Below, piece by piece: positions 8,312 through 17,500 of a stretch of DNA of 34,806 bases. The DNA lies in NCBI RefSeq assembly GCF_000828085.3, contig NZ_JXCA02000011.1:34539-69344 (forward strand). The letters run 5' to 3'. The stretch's first letter is position 1. Each line of letters begins with the position of its first letter. A program made the position numbers and the translations under genes. Below the pieces are notes generated by a model. It was not told the origin of the DNA, made no database searches, and saw only the letters and a list, made by a program, of their open reading frames with translations. Origin of the DNA: Scytonema tolypothrichoides VB-61278. Lineage in GTDB: Bacteria > Cyanobacteriota > Cyanobacteriia > Cyanobacteriales > Nostocaceae.

Positions 8312-8634
8312 TGTCGCTGAAGTACCGTATGGCTGTCGCTGAAGTACCGTAACATCGTCACCGAAGTACCGTACCATTGTCGTCGAAGTACCGTGCCTCT
8401 GGGTAAAGAAAAATGCCAAGTTATCCACAGGCGCACCCGTTAAAAATTCTACCAGAGGCTTCTTTTTTTTCACAAAACAACTTCCCAGCCTTTGAAGATC
8501 GCCTTCTTGCGAAAGTTTTACGTTGACCGTCGTTCAAGTACCGCATACTCGTCACTCAAGTACCGCACTCCTTGCTCTTAAAAAATGGCGTCTGTGTCGC
8601 TGGAGTACCGTACGTTTGTCGCTGAAGTACCGTA
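8312..8634 (+). repeat. Replication origin: eight iterons in 22-bp phase
   Basis: Eight copies of an 18-bp iteron, consensus TGTCGCTGAAGTACCGTA, lie in one orientation just upstream of repA. Approximate positions are 8312-8329, 8334-8351, 8356-8373, 8378-8395, 8528-8545, 8550-8567, 8595-8612 and 8617-8634. Within each cluster (4, 2 and 2 copies) starts are exactly 22 bases apart, two helical turns, and the last two clusters are 45 bases apart. The third and fourth copies vary in the left half, copies five and six carry CAAGTACCGCA, and copy seven GGAGTACCGTA. A DnaA box lies between the first and second clusters. This is the expected layout of an iteron-controlled theta origin bound by the adjacent initiator. 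The last copies overlap the probable repA promoter region, which would allow autorepression. Confidence 0.92.
8421..8429 (+). promoter_or_regulatory. DnaA box
   Basis: The sequence TTATCCACA is a perfect match to the strict DnaA box consensus. It lies inside the iteron region, 26 bases after the first cluster, and is followed by an A/T-rich stretch with a T8 run near 8463-8470 where unwinding could start. Confidence 0.85.
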
Positions 8635-8669
8635 GCAATATAAAAATTTACTAAAAGTGGAAATGCGTT

Positions 8670-9704
8670 ATGGAAGATGATAAGCCATTGAAATTACGCG
8701 ATGAAACAGATTTTTTCGTCTGCGATGTTTTCGATGCCGTACCGAAAGATGACATCGCAAGCATGGAACATCCGATTTTCTCCTTGTCAGCAAAACCCGA
8801 CAAAGAGGTACGATGCTACCAACTCAATGGCTACAACATCAAGATTACCCCAAGCGGCATCGGTCTGGCGACGATCCATGACAAGGATATTCTCATTTAC
8901 TGCATGAGCCAGATTGTCGCCAAAATGAATAAAGGCGAGAAGTTAAGTAAAACTGTCAGGATTAAAGCACGCGATTTGTTGATTTCTACCAATCGAGGGA
9001 CAGGTGGAAGAGACTATAAACTGTTGAAGGACTCTTTCGAGCGGCTCAGGGGTACGTCAATAACGACGGATATTGAAACGAATAACAAGAGAATAGTGGA
9101 AGGGTTTGGGTTAATCGATAAGTGGAAGATTATCACCGAAGATTTGAAAACGGATAAAATGGTTGAGCTTGAAATAACCTTATCGGATTGGATGTATAAC
9201 TCTATTTTAGGCAAAGAGTTTTTGACAATATCCAAGAATTATTTTGAGTTAAGGAGTGCTTTAGATAGAAGGATTTATGAGCTTGCAAGAAAATACTGTG
9301 GCAAGCAAAACGAATGGCGAATAGACATAAATAATCTCAAGGAAAAGTGTGGATCTCAATCAAATATAAGGCATTTTAAATATTTGATTGGTAAAGTATG
9401 CGAAAGCCAACAAATACCTGATTATGAGATATTTCTGGATCAGAATATTGTTTTATTCAAGAATAAAAAAGAACAGCATCAATCATTAATTTCAAAAAAG
9501 CAAAATATACAGTTGAAAAGCAGCACGTATGAAAAAGCGCGTAGTGCTGCTCCTGGGTATGATGTATATGCCTTAGAACAGGAATGGTTGCAATGGTGGA
9601 AAGATAGCGGTGAACCGGAACTACGATCCTCCGATGCGGCTTTCATCGGCTTTTGCCGTCAGAAATACCAAAATAGTGTAAAGCCTTATGGTTTACTGTT
9701 ATAG
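8670..9704 (+). CDS. repA: Replication initiator protein, RPA (RepA) family
   Basis: A 344-aa plasmid initiator. The segment at residues about 44-80 (LNGYNIKITPSGIGLATIHD, then KDILIYCMSQIV) and the following KTVRIKARDLLISTNRGTGG and LLKDSFERLRGTSITT match the conserved core of the Replication initiator protein A family (Pfam RPA, PF10134), which is typical of proteobacterial plasmids. A C-terminal extension (residues about 290-344) ends in EWLQWWKDSGEPE and FIGFCRQKYQ, a tail also seen in this family. It directly follows its iteron array, which it should bind to recruit DnaB and DnaA and, at high copy, repress itself. The ATG at 8670 has only a weak purine-rich stretch (GTGGAAA) ahead of it. 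Base composition drops in the middle of the gene (9.0-9.5 kb) compared with its ends. Confidence 0.9.
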   Translation: MEDDKPLKLRDETDFFVCDVFDAVPKDDIASMEHPIFSLSAKPDKEVRCYQLNGYNIKITPSGIGLATIHDKDILIYCMSQIVAKMNKGEKLSKTVRIKARDLLISTNRGTGGRDYKLLKDSFERLRGTSITTDIETNNKRIVEGFGLIDKWKIITEDLKTDKMVELEITLSDWMYNSILGKEFLTISKNYFELRSALDRRIYELARKYCGKQNEWRIDINNLKEKCGSQSNIRHFKYLIGKVCESQQIPDYEIFLDQNIVLFKNKKEQHQSLISKKQNIQLKSSTYEKARSAAPGYDVYALEQEWLQWWKDSGEPELRSSDAAFIGFCRQKYQNSVKPYGLLL

Positions 9705-9781
9705 TATCCATCATTGTAACCGAAGGCTTCATCCGCAAACAGCGCTTCTCAGCGTAATGTCAAGTAACGTTGAAGCTGGCA

Positions 9782-10273
9782 TTATTTCTTATTAAGAAGA
9801 CGATGGCAAGCGGAACCGCCGCCATACGATAGACAATCTGCGTATTCCGGGTATTTCGGTTGACTGAAGAATGTAAAAACAATACCCATCGCCAGTACAA
9901 TGACAGCAAATGCTATTATTCCGCCTGTTCCATCATCGCGGCCGCTCTGCACCCCCTTAAATGCCTTAAATAAGGATGCTTGATTGTTTTTGTAATATTC
10001 CATTGATTGGGCTACTAGCACTGCTGCTTCATTAGTTAATACCATCCATCCGTTGCGATGGTATTGTTGATAATAATACGTAAAATACTCTCTCGCTTGC
10101 TGTAACGATTCAACTGGAATCGAATGAAACAACACTAATTTATGGCGGATTTTATCCCGTAAGGCATACCTTAATTGATCCAATCCTTCCTGAGTATTCT
10201 GTGTTGTGCTTAAAAGTGTATAACTGTTTGTGTCCTGGTCGCCAACCAAAAGAATAAAACCAGCTTCACCCAT
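9782..10273 (-). CDS. Unrecognised tail-anchored protein, possible degenerate GIY-YIG-like domain
   Basis: A 163-aa protein. The N-terminal hundred residues begin GFILLVGDQDTNSYTLLSTT and later read REYFTYYYQQYHRNGWMVLT. This order loosely resembles the small T5orf172/GIY-YIG-like domains (GYIY...KIG, then E/Y-rich helix, then GEWF), but the catalytic Arg and Glu are not evident, so this is a weak analogy. A hydrophobic segment at about residues 117-136 (GGIIAFAVIVLAMGIVFTFF) is followed by a short tail containing two Cys (YADCLSYGGGSACHRLL). It is likely a membrane-tethered protein with a cytoplasmic head. It stands alone between repA (convergent) and vapC. Function unknown. Confidence 0.55.
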   Translation of the reverse strand: MGEAGFILLVGDQDTNSYTLLSTTQNTQEGLDQLRYALRDKIRHKLVLFHSIPVESLQQAREYFTYYYQQYHRNGWMVLTNEAAVLVAQSMEYYKNNQASLFKAFKGVQSGRDDGTGGIIAFAVIVLAMGIVFTFFSQPKYPEYADCLSYGGGSACHRLLNKK

Positions 10274-10385
10274 GATTTTTAGTTACATGCTATCGCTACC
10301 TTACTCTAACTGTAGCGCTGATATTGTACCGAGCACATTGATTGGAAAAGGTAAGCTAGCAAAGTTTAGAACAGTATAAACTATA

Positions 10386-10414
10386 TAAATAGTATTAATT
10401 ATTTATACTATTTA
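10386..10414. repeat. 10-bp perfect inverted repeat in A/T-rich DNA downstream of vapC
   Basis: Arms TAAATAGTAT (10386-10395) and ATACTATTTA (10405-10414) are perfectly complementary across a 9-base A/T spacer. It lies 44 bases past the vapC stop. It could end the vapBC transcript or act as an operator for the minus-strand gene at 10273. There is no clear T-run, so terminator status is unproven. Confidence 0.4.
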
Positions 10415-10457
10415 AAGCCTTCTTCTTGGTTGGTGATAAAATGAAATACTCCTGTCC

Positions 10458-10871
10458 TCAGCCGAGCGGGTACAGGTCAATGCCAGATTTTGCTGCTTGC
10501 TCGATTAACCGTTTGTCGGTTGTCGCCAGAGGAACTTTAAGCTGTCGGGCAACCGCCAGATACAGGCAATCATGAAAAGGGTGCCGGAGATCCAAGCACA
10601 CCTGCACCGCTTCTGCAAATACCGATTCGGCAGCAATCAGACTGACGGCATGACTGTCCAGCATAGAAACCCAACGCGTTATCATCAAATGGGCTTCATC
10701 AGCGGTGATTCTGTCCATGCGGGCCGCTTTCGCGATCGCCGCTGTCACTTCCAGGCGCAGAATGTCGGGGGCAAGCAGTTTTTTTCCGAGAGTGAAAAGG
10801 TCAACCGCCGCTGCCGAAAGGGGTTCCGCCAAGAACCATTTAACGGCGATGCTGGCATCGATGGTGATCAT
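10458..10871 (-). CDS. vapC: VapC-type PIN-domain toxin
   Basis: A 137-aa PIN-domain ribonuclease, the toxin of a type II toxin-antitoxin pair. The metal-binding acidic residues are in their usual places: D5 (MITIDASIAVKWF), E41 (ILRLEVTAA), D101 (HPFHDCLYLAVA) and D119 (LATTDKRL). Length is normal for VapC. The ATG overlaps the antitoxin stop as ATGA (4 bases), so the pair is translationally coupled with the antitoxin first. VapC enzymes cut tRNA or rRNA; the target here cannot be told. The likely role is stabilising the replicon by post-segregational killing, beside parAB and resolvase/res. All four key acidic residues are present, so the toxin should be active. Confidence 0.9.
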   Translation of the reverse strand: MITIDASIAVKWFLAEPLSAAAVDLFTLGKKLLAPDILRLEVTAAIAKAARMDRITADEAHLMITRWVSMLDSHAVSLIAAESVFAEAVQVCLDLRHPFHDCLYLAVARQLKVPLATTDKRLIEQAAKSGIDLYPLG

Positions 10872-11134
10872 TCCCGTTCATCCCGTACTTCACGGATCAG
10901 TTTGTCCGTGAATCCTTCGGGGAGAAGTCCATGCTTTTGTTCGGTTTCGGCTAAGTGCTGTCGAATTTTCTGTACAAAATCCTGTTGCGGTTTGAGTGCC
11001 TGGGACAAAAGAAGCTGCCGGACAAACCCTTCAAGGGTTTTGAATCCCGACGCTTGCGCTTGCTGATGAAGACAGGGGATAACCCAGGGTTCAAGATTGC
11101 GAACCTTGATAGTTCCAGGATTCAAGGTTTCCAT
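10868..11134 (-). CDS. vapB: Ribbon-helix-helix antitoxin (VapB/FitA-like)
   Basis: An 88-aa antitoxin. The start is placed at the ATG at 11134 (METLNPGTIKVRNLEPW); the frame is open much further upstream but that part runs through the res-like region and has no protein character. The N-terminal GTIKVRNLEPWVIPCLHQQA followed by ASGFKTLEGFVRQLL matches the ribbon-helix-helix fold of FitA/VapB antitoxins, which normally read TI-x-VRNL and then an R-A-x-x-x-G helix. The C-terminal 40 residues are charged and would wrap around VapC. It probably binds its own promoter just upstream, next to the resolvase binding region. Confidence 0.8.
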   Translation of the reverse strand: METLNPGTIKVRNLEPWVIPCLHQQAQASGFKTLEGFVRQLLLSQALKPQQDFVQKIRQHLAETEQKHGLLPEGFTDKLIREVRDERE

Positions 11135-11337
11135 CGTTGCACCCGTTACGTTGATAGCTATTTTTAACGGAAATGGGAGTAGGGGTAAACACAAAATTCT
11201 GTTATTAAAGGAAATTCTTAAAAACGGTTTTTCCCCCAAATATAAAAAACAGTTTGGAGGACAATATTGATATTGGCAGGAGTCGCTGGACGCGATTCTA
11301 CACCAAATCGTTTTTGGTGGATAAAAGGGGGGTTGTT

Positions 11338-11471
11338 CGTCTCTAAAATGTTTGAAAAAATAAAGAGACGCGCCGAATAAGGAGACATATTTTAGAGACG
11401 GTTTTTGCTGGTGCGGACGCCGGAAAGAGGGTAGGGGGAATATCGTCCCTAAAACGGTCGTTTTAAAGACG
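11338..11471. other. Putative resolution (res) site of resolvase 1
   Basis: The segment upstream of the 11509 resolvase holds repeated half-sites of form CGTCTCTAAAA. A 12-bp perfect inverted repeat has arms CGTCTCTAAAAT (11338-11349) and ATTTTAGAGACG (11389-11400). A further partial half-site (AATAAAGAGACG) is at 11359-11370, giving a 33-bp element 11338-11370. A 28-bp near-palindrome at 11444-11471 has arms CGTCCCTAAAACG and CGTTTTAAAGACG, with two mismatches and a GT centre. Two to three paired half-sites, including a 28-bp one, just before a serine resolvase fit a Tn3-type res layout. The region also carries the vapB-resolvase intergenic promoters. Confidence 0.65.
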
Positions 11472-11508
11472 TACAATGGCTACAAAAAAGCCATAAGAAA
11501 GATAAAAT

Positions 11509-12063
11509 ATGGCAGACATTCTTGGTTATGCACGTGTCTCCACTCAGGAGCAGGACTTGGAAGGGCAGCGGCTGCGCCTTAAGCAAGTCGGCGCGATCAA
11601 AATCTTTGAGGATGTCATCAGCGGCAAGAGCTTTCAGCGGTCGGGTTTAGAGTCGATGATCAACTATGCCCGGAAGGACGATATCATCTGTGTTGTCCGC
11701 CTTGACCGCCTGGGGCGCAGTCTAAAACAACTTCTGGAAACCGTGGAACGCTTCAAGCAGCAGGGAATTGGGCTGATGTCACTGGAGGAGAAAATTGACA
11801 CCTCATCCGCCGCCGGCGAGCTGGTGTTTCATGTCTTTGGTGCGATCGCCCATTTTGAACGCAGACTTATTGTCGAACGTACCAAGGACGGCATTGCGGC
11901 GGCACGCAGTAAAGGTAGGCATCCAGGACGTCCTAAATTAAGCGCTGAGACCTTAAATGCGGCATTTGTACTCATTGATAATGGGATGTCGCCTACTAAT
12001 GCAGCGAAGCAGTTAGGGATTGGTCGCAGCAATCTTTATGACGCGCTCAAAAACCGCAGTTAA
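11509..12063 (+). CDS. Serine resolvase 1 (small serine recombinase)
   Basis: A 184-aa resolvase/invertase. The catalytic N-terminal domain reads GYARVSTQEQ with R9 and nucleophile S11, and LDRLGRS supplies D66, R67 and R70, the active-site set of Tn3/gamma-delta resolvases. The E-helix region (FGAIAHFERRLIVERTKDG) and a linker GRHPGRPKLS lead to a C-terminal helix-turn-helix (SPTNAAKQLGIGRSNLYDAL). Length is normal for a complete enzyme. The inverted-repeat cluster directly upstream is its likely res site. It probably resolves plasmid dimers, since it sits in a stability region with parAB and vapBC, or it is left over from a transposon; no transposase gene is present. Confidence 0.93.
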   Translation: MADILGYARVSTQEQDLEGQRLRLKQVGAIKIFEDVISGKSFQRSGLESMINYARKDDIICVVRLDRLGRSLKQLLETVERFKQQGIGLMSLEEKIDTSSAAGELVFHVFGAIAHFERRLIVERTKDGIAAARSKGRHPGRPKLSAETLNAAFVLIDNGMSPTNAAKQLGIGRSNLYDALKNRS

Positions 12064-12129
12064 TTTCTCATTAAGATACTCGTTTCTGTACCGTGTTCAA
12101 AAAATAAGCGATAGATATGGTCACAGTCC

Positions 12130-12825
12130 GTGTATAATCAGGACGCACATAATTACCCAAGAGCCAAAGATTTGAAACCGCCACTTACAATAGAATTATT
12201 ACTACAGGAGGCTGCGCTATTTTCCGAGGTGGAAAGTAAATACGACGAACCTGTTTTATATGGTGTAACGGACGGTAAGGCTGTGGGCACTTATCTTGAA
12301 CATAAATTCAAGGCATATCTAGCTGGTAATTATCAATATGAAACTGGCAACTCTGCTTCTGGGATAGATTTTCTAAACCTTGAAATCGACATGAAAGTGA
12401 CAAGCATTAAGCAGCCGCAATCTTCATGCCCTTTCAAATCTGCACGCCAGAAAATTTATGGGCTTGGCTATAATTTGTTGATATTCGTTTACGATAAGTT
12501 TGATGATATTAAAAATCAAACAGGCAGGCTTAATATGCTGCATACGATTTTTGTGCATAAAGAACGTACTGCAGATTATCAAACGACAAAGGGTATTCTT
12601 GATATACTCAAGAGAGACGGTAACTTAGACGATTTACTCGCTTTCATTGAGGATAAAAACCTCCCAGTTGACGAAATTGAAGCAAGAAATATTGCGGAAG
12701 CTATCCTTAAAACACCACCGCTACAAGGCTATCTGACCATCTCAAATGCACTGCAATGGCGGCTTCAATATAGCCGTGTTATTCAGAAAGCCGGTGAAAT
12801 AGATGGACTCTACAAGGTACGTTGA
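12130..12825 (+). CDS. Type II restriction endonuclease (PD-(D/E)xK-like)
   Basis: A 231-aa protein directly followed by a DNA adenine methyltransferase, the classic order of a Type II restriction-modification pair. A probable PD-(D/E)xK nuclease core is visible: E57 (GTYLEHKFKAYL) on the first helix, then D80 (SASGID) and D87-x-K89 (LEIDMKVTS), with hydrophobic strands between and the following strand NLLIFVYDK. It starts with GTG at 12130; no in-frame ATG is available upstream. Its stop is one base before the methyltransferase ATG. The base composition is clearly A/T-richer than the DNA to the left, a sign of transfer with its partner. I do not recognise the specificity. The assignment rests mainly on the pairing and the active-site pattern. 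Confidence 0.72.
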   Translation: MYNQDAHNYPRAKDLKPPLTIELLLQEAALFSEVESKYDEPVLYGVTDGKAVGTYLEHKFKAYLAGNYQYETGNSASGIDFLNLEIDMKVTSIKQPQSSCPFKSARQKIYGLGYNLLIFVYDKFDDIKNQTGRLNMLHTIFVHKERTADYQTTKGILDILKRDGNLDDLLAFIEDKNLPVDEIEARNIAEAILKTPPLQGYLTISNALQWRLQYSRVIQKAGEIDGLYKVR

Positions 12826-12826
12826 G

Positions 12827-14362
12827 ATGTCAGAAACTATAAATACTAGTAAGAAAAAGATTTTTGGGGACTTTCAGACACCAAAGAATTTGGCTGTTGA
12901 GGTTATGAATTGCCTTAAGCAATCGCTAAATATACAGCCTGCTGCCATTATCGAGCCGACCTGTGGGAAAGGCGCTTTTCTGCTGGCTGCAATAGATGGG
13001 TTCCCTGATGCATCTAGCTACATGGGTGTTGAAATTAACACAGACTATTTTCGTGAACTAAATGGGTCACTAAAAAATTTTGATAGGCTTCGTGATATTC
13101 AGACGTTTAATTTCGATTTCTTTGCAGTAGATTGGCACAAGCAAATTTCATTGCTTCCCGAACCTATTTTAATTACAGGAAATCCACCGTGGGTTACAAA
13201 TTCGAGCCTCGGTGTGCTTGAAGCAAACAATCTGCCTATGAAAAATAACTTTCAGGCAAGAAATGGATTGGAAGCGATAACCGGCAAGGCCAATTTTGAT
13301 ATTTCCGAGTGGATGATACTGCAATATCTTGAGTGGTTAAAAAGTAAAAAGGGTACTATTGCTGTTCTCTGCAAAACCGCAGTGGCACGAAAAATCCTTT
13401 TCCAAGTATGGAAGCAAAATAAGCCGATAGAGTATGCGGCCATTCATATGATTAATGCACTTTCTCACTTTGGAGCTTCAGTGGATGCGTGCCTTTTTGT
13501 AGTGCAAGTCGGTACGGAAAGTAACTACCATTGTTTTGTTTTCAATGGATTAACTCATTGCAAAGCATATGAGCAAATAGGTTACAAGGATGACATGATT
13601 TTGTCGGATATTGATGCCTATTCTAAATTCTCTGATCTCAAAGGTAAGGACAGTTTTTATACATGGCGGTCTGGGATTAAGCATGATTGCAGTAAAGTCA
13701 TGGAGCTATCTTGGGATAAAGGTTCACTCACGAATGGTCTAGGACAGTCAGTAAATATCGAAGATACCTATACCTACCCACTGCTAAAAAGTTCTGACCT
13801 TGGTAATGGTCGAGTGAAAAAATGCCGTAAAAAAGTTATTGTTACGCAAACTTATATTGGAGAGAATACTGCTTTAATTCAAAATTTAGCTCCTCAAACA
13901 TGGGATTATTTGGAAATACACCGAGAAACTTTAGCGGCGCGAAAAAGCTCTATTTATAAAAAGCGACCTCCTTTCTCGATTTTTGGCGTAGGTGACTACA
14001 GCTTTGCACCGTGGAAAGTTGCTATTTCAGGACTTTATAAACAACTCAAGTTTTTTTCGGTTGGCCCGATAGACGGAAAACCTGTCATGTTCGATGATAC
14101 AGTTTATTTTCTTCCCTGTCGGTCGCAAGGTGAAGCTGAATTTATTTGTGCGCTGCTAAATTCGCAAGAAGCACGTACTTTTTTGGAGTCGATGATATTT
14201 TGGAATGACAAGCGCCCCATTACAATTGATCTTTTAAAGCGTCTTTCGATAGTAAAGCTTGCTAAGCTTCTCAAGAAAGATGAAGAGTATATGCATTATA
14301 CTTCTCCTTGTGATACTAGAGAAAGCCATAATTTACTTGAGTTAGATTTGGTATTTGCTTAA
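12827..14362 (+). CDS. N6-adenine DNA methyltransferase of a Type II restriction-modification system
   Basis: A 511-aa adenine methyltransferase. From the ATG at 12827 (MSETINTSKK) the motifs run in gamma-class order: motif X near residues 11-19 (KIFGDFQTP), motif I at 43-49 (EPTCGKG) binding S-adenosylmethionine, then catalytic motif IV NPPW at 119-122. A long C-terminal half (from about residue 250) probably holds the target recognition domain, including ARKSSIYKKRPPFSIFG and FSVGPIDGKPVMFDDTVYFL, a layout typical of Eco57I/TaqI-like enzymes. An ATG eight codons upstream, inside the endonuclease gene, is possible but less likely. It would protect host DNA from the 12130 endonuclease. Target sequence not deducible. 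Confidence 0.88.
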   Translation: MSETINTSKKKIFGDFQTPKNLAVEVMNCLKQSLNIQPAAIIEPTCGKGAFLLAAIDGFPDASSYMGVEINTDYFRELNGSLKNFDRLRDIQTFNFDFFAVDWHKQISLLPEPILITGNPPWVTNSSLGVLEANNLPMKNNFQARNGLEAITGKANFDISEWMILQYLEWLKSKKGTIAVLCKTAVARKILFQVWKQNKPIEYAAIHMINALSHFGASVDACLFVVQVGTESNYHCFVFNGLTHCKAYEQIGYKDDMILSDIDAYSKFSDLKGKDSFYTWRSGIKHDCSKVMELSWDKGSLTNGLGQSVNIEDTYTYPLLKSSDLGNGRVKKCRKKVIVTQTYIGENTALIQNLAPQTWDYLEIHRETLAARKSSIYKKRPPFSIFGVGDYSFAPWKVAISGLYKQLKFFSVGPIDGKPVMFDDTVYFLPCRSQGEAEFICALLNSQEARTFLESMIFWNDKRPITIDLLKRLSIVKLAKLLKKDEEYMHYTSPCDTRESHNLLELDLVFA

Positions 14363-14573
14363 ATCAATCATGATCTGAGGGTGTCCAGAATCGAGTGTTA
14401 ATTCGTGCATATTTAGAGTATTATTGCTAGGGACTTTCATACAAGGGCAGAGAATGGCAAAAGCTTGCGAAAAGGAAAAGGGCTGGCGATGTGAGATCTT
14501 AACAATATCAGCTAATTGCTTTGGATTGAATTGGTTGTCATAATTTAAACTTCGCAATTGAGAAGCTGAATAT

Positions 14574-17500
14574 ATGTCCACTATCGCAACATTTATCGGA
14601 ATTGATCGATACGCCGCACTCGATGTGCGGGATTTATCCGGTGCGCGGCGCGATGCCTTGGGGTTGTGGTGTTTGTTTAGCGACTCCGTTTCTGACATTA
14701 AGCCTAGAATGGTTTGTAATGAAGAGGCTACCACTGTCACCGTGCGTGAGGCTATACGCACCACATTGAAAGAAGCCACCGCAGAAGATACAGTAATCTT
14801 CTCATTTTCCGGTCATGGCACTCCTGACCACCGATTAGTTTTGCACGATACGCACCGTGAAGCGTTGCATGAAACGACTATTCCGATGGCGGAAATCGCG
14901 GATGCGTTCCGCACCAGTAAAGCAGGAACTATTATCTGCATTATTGATTGTTGCTTCAGTGGCGGTGCACCAGCACGCGTTCTTGATGATGCACCTATTC
15001 CGCGTGATTTAGGCGACCCGTATGCAGAAATTGTCGGCTCTGGCAGGGTTTTGATTGCTGCATCGGCTGCGACTCAAGTTGCTTATGAGCACCCTACTGC
15101 ACGTTATGGTCTTCTGACGAAAGCAATCATTGAAGTTTTAAGCGACGCTGGAGAACCGCTCGGTATTGGCGAAGTGCTTGACCGAATCATGGATAGGGTG
15201 CGGGCCGACGCGGGCAAAATAGGCGTAACGCAAACCCCGTATCTGGTGAATAAAGTGGAAGGTGGCATGAGGCTGCCGGTCTTTCGTAAGGGAAAGACCT
15301 ATCGTAAAGCGTTCCCGGAAACCGGCGGGATTATGGTTGGCAGTGCGATTGGAGATTTGACAGTTTTTGGTATTCCTTTGGACGTATTAAACAGGTGGTC
15401 AGCGCGTTATTCGTCAGGGCTTAATCAACTACAGCAGCAAGCTATTAACGAAGGGCGAATTTTGGATGGGGCATCTTTGTTTGTAGTTGCTCCAACCAGC
15501 TCTGGCAAGACGTTCATCGGTGAACTGGCTACCGTGCGGGCAGTCGCCGAACATCGCAAAGCGGTATTTCTTGTTCCTTACAAAGCGCTCGTGAACGAGA
15601 AATTTGATCAATTTCAGGGCCTATACGGTGATCATCTTGATTATCGGGTGATACGCTGTACTGGCGACTATGGTGATCAGGTGGCAGCGTTCATGCAAGG
15701 CAAATATGAACTGGCTATATTGACTTATGAAATGTTCCTGAACATTGCTCTCGATAAACCGGCGTTGCTGCACAACTTGGGCTTGGTGGTGCTTGATGAG
15801 GCGCATTTCATCACCGATCCCTCACGAGGCATCACAGTCGAATTGCTGTTAACCTATCTTCTTTCTGTCAGGGAGCGCGGTATAGCACCGCAACTCATCA
15901 CGCTTTCCGCCGTTATTGGGGGAGTCAATGACTTCGATGCTTGGCTGGATTGCAAGGTGTTGATGAGTGATCAGCGTCCTGTGCCTCTTGTCGAAGGTGT
16001 CATCGATCGCACCGGAGCTTTTCAGTATGTTGATGCTGAGGGGCAACCACGCATGGAACAGTTTATACCCAAATGCTCTATCGTACAGCGGAGAGATAAA
16101 CCTAGCAGTCAGGATGTCATTGTACCGTTAGTCAATAAACTGGTGAATGCTGGCGAAAAAGTGATTGTTTTCCGCAACCAGCGTGGGAAGGCACAAGGAT
16201 GCGCGGCTTATCTGGCAAATGATCTTGATCTTCCTCCCGCAACAGAAATCCTCTCATTACTGCCGACGCGTGATAGCACTACGGCATCCGCAAAGCTGCG
16301 CGAATGCCTAAATGGTGGAACAGCTTTTCACACTTCAAATCTGACGCGCGAAGAACGGGAAATTGTTGAACGCGCTTATCGAGAGCCTGACAGCCTCGTT
16401 AAGGTTCTCGGCGCGACGACAACTGTAGCCGCCGGTATTAATACGCCAGCTGATACTGTTATTATTGCTGAACAGGAGTTTAAGGGCGATAACGGCAGAC
16501 CCTTTACCATTGCCGAATATAAGAATATGGCAGGACGGGCGGGCAGGCTTGGTATAAGCGAACGCGGGCGTTCTATCATTTACGCAGAAACGCCTTTACA
16601 GAGACAACAGCTTTTTGACCGATACGTGCAAGGAACACTCGAACCGTTACGATCTTCGTTTTCTGTGCAGGATATTGAAACCTGGATCATTAAACTGCTG
16701 GCACAGGTGCAGTCCGTTTCAGCAGGAGAGGTCATACATCTTTTATCCAAGAGCTACGGCGGCTATCTTGAGAACCGTAAAAATCCTAAGTGGCAGCATG
16801 AAATGACAGCCACCCTAGAAAAAATACAGCAACAAATGCTTGAACTAGGTTTAATCGAAGAAGAACTCGGTCAAATTCGGCTTACATTGCTGGGTCGGGC
16901 ATGCGGTACATCATCGTTAAGCTTCGCATCCGCGATGAGGCTGGTGAAACTGGTCAAGGAAATAGGAGTGCATACGCTTACGCCCAAAATTTTGATCGCT
17001 CTCATTCAGGCGTTGCCGGAAATGGATCAGGGTTATACTCCATTTTTTGTCAGAAGCCCCGGCAAAGAAGCGGCTTGGCGTGAAAAAGTAAGAGAGATGT
17101 ATGGTATTGAAACTGTACAGGCATTGCAAAGATTCGCTCCCGATAATGCTGGGTATGTAAAGCGGTGCAAGCGTGTCTGCATGCTTTATAACTGGATCAG
17201 CGGAGTTTCGGTGGAAGAAATCGAGCGTCTCTTTACGACAAATCCTTATGCGGCTCCGTTTTATTATGGCGATGTCCGTAATATTGCTGACTCAACGCGT
17301 TTTCACCTACGTTCGATACGGCAGATTGTTGCACTGCTATTGGTAAGTACCCTGGCATTTGAGGAAGAAATTGATAATTTACTGTTACAGCTTGAGATAG
17401 GTATTCCCGCTGATACCCTTGACTTGTTAAAGTTGCCTATTTCTTTGTCGCGGGGCGACTATCTTGCTCTTCGCAAGGCTGATGTAATGACATGTAATCA

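Noticed and set aside
11135-11476. Upstream extension of the antitoxin frame
   Set aside because: It reads through the resolvase-binding repeats with proline- and aromatic-rich nonsense. The ATG at 11134 begins the RHH domain.
14342-14573. Minus-strand frame covering the gap before the caspase-helicase
   Set aside because: It runs on into the caspase gene in antisense, has no ribosome-binding site in the gap and shows no recognisable motif.
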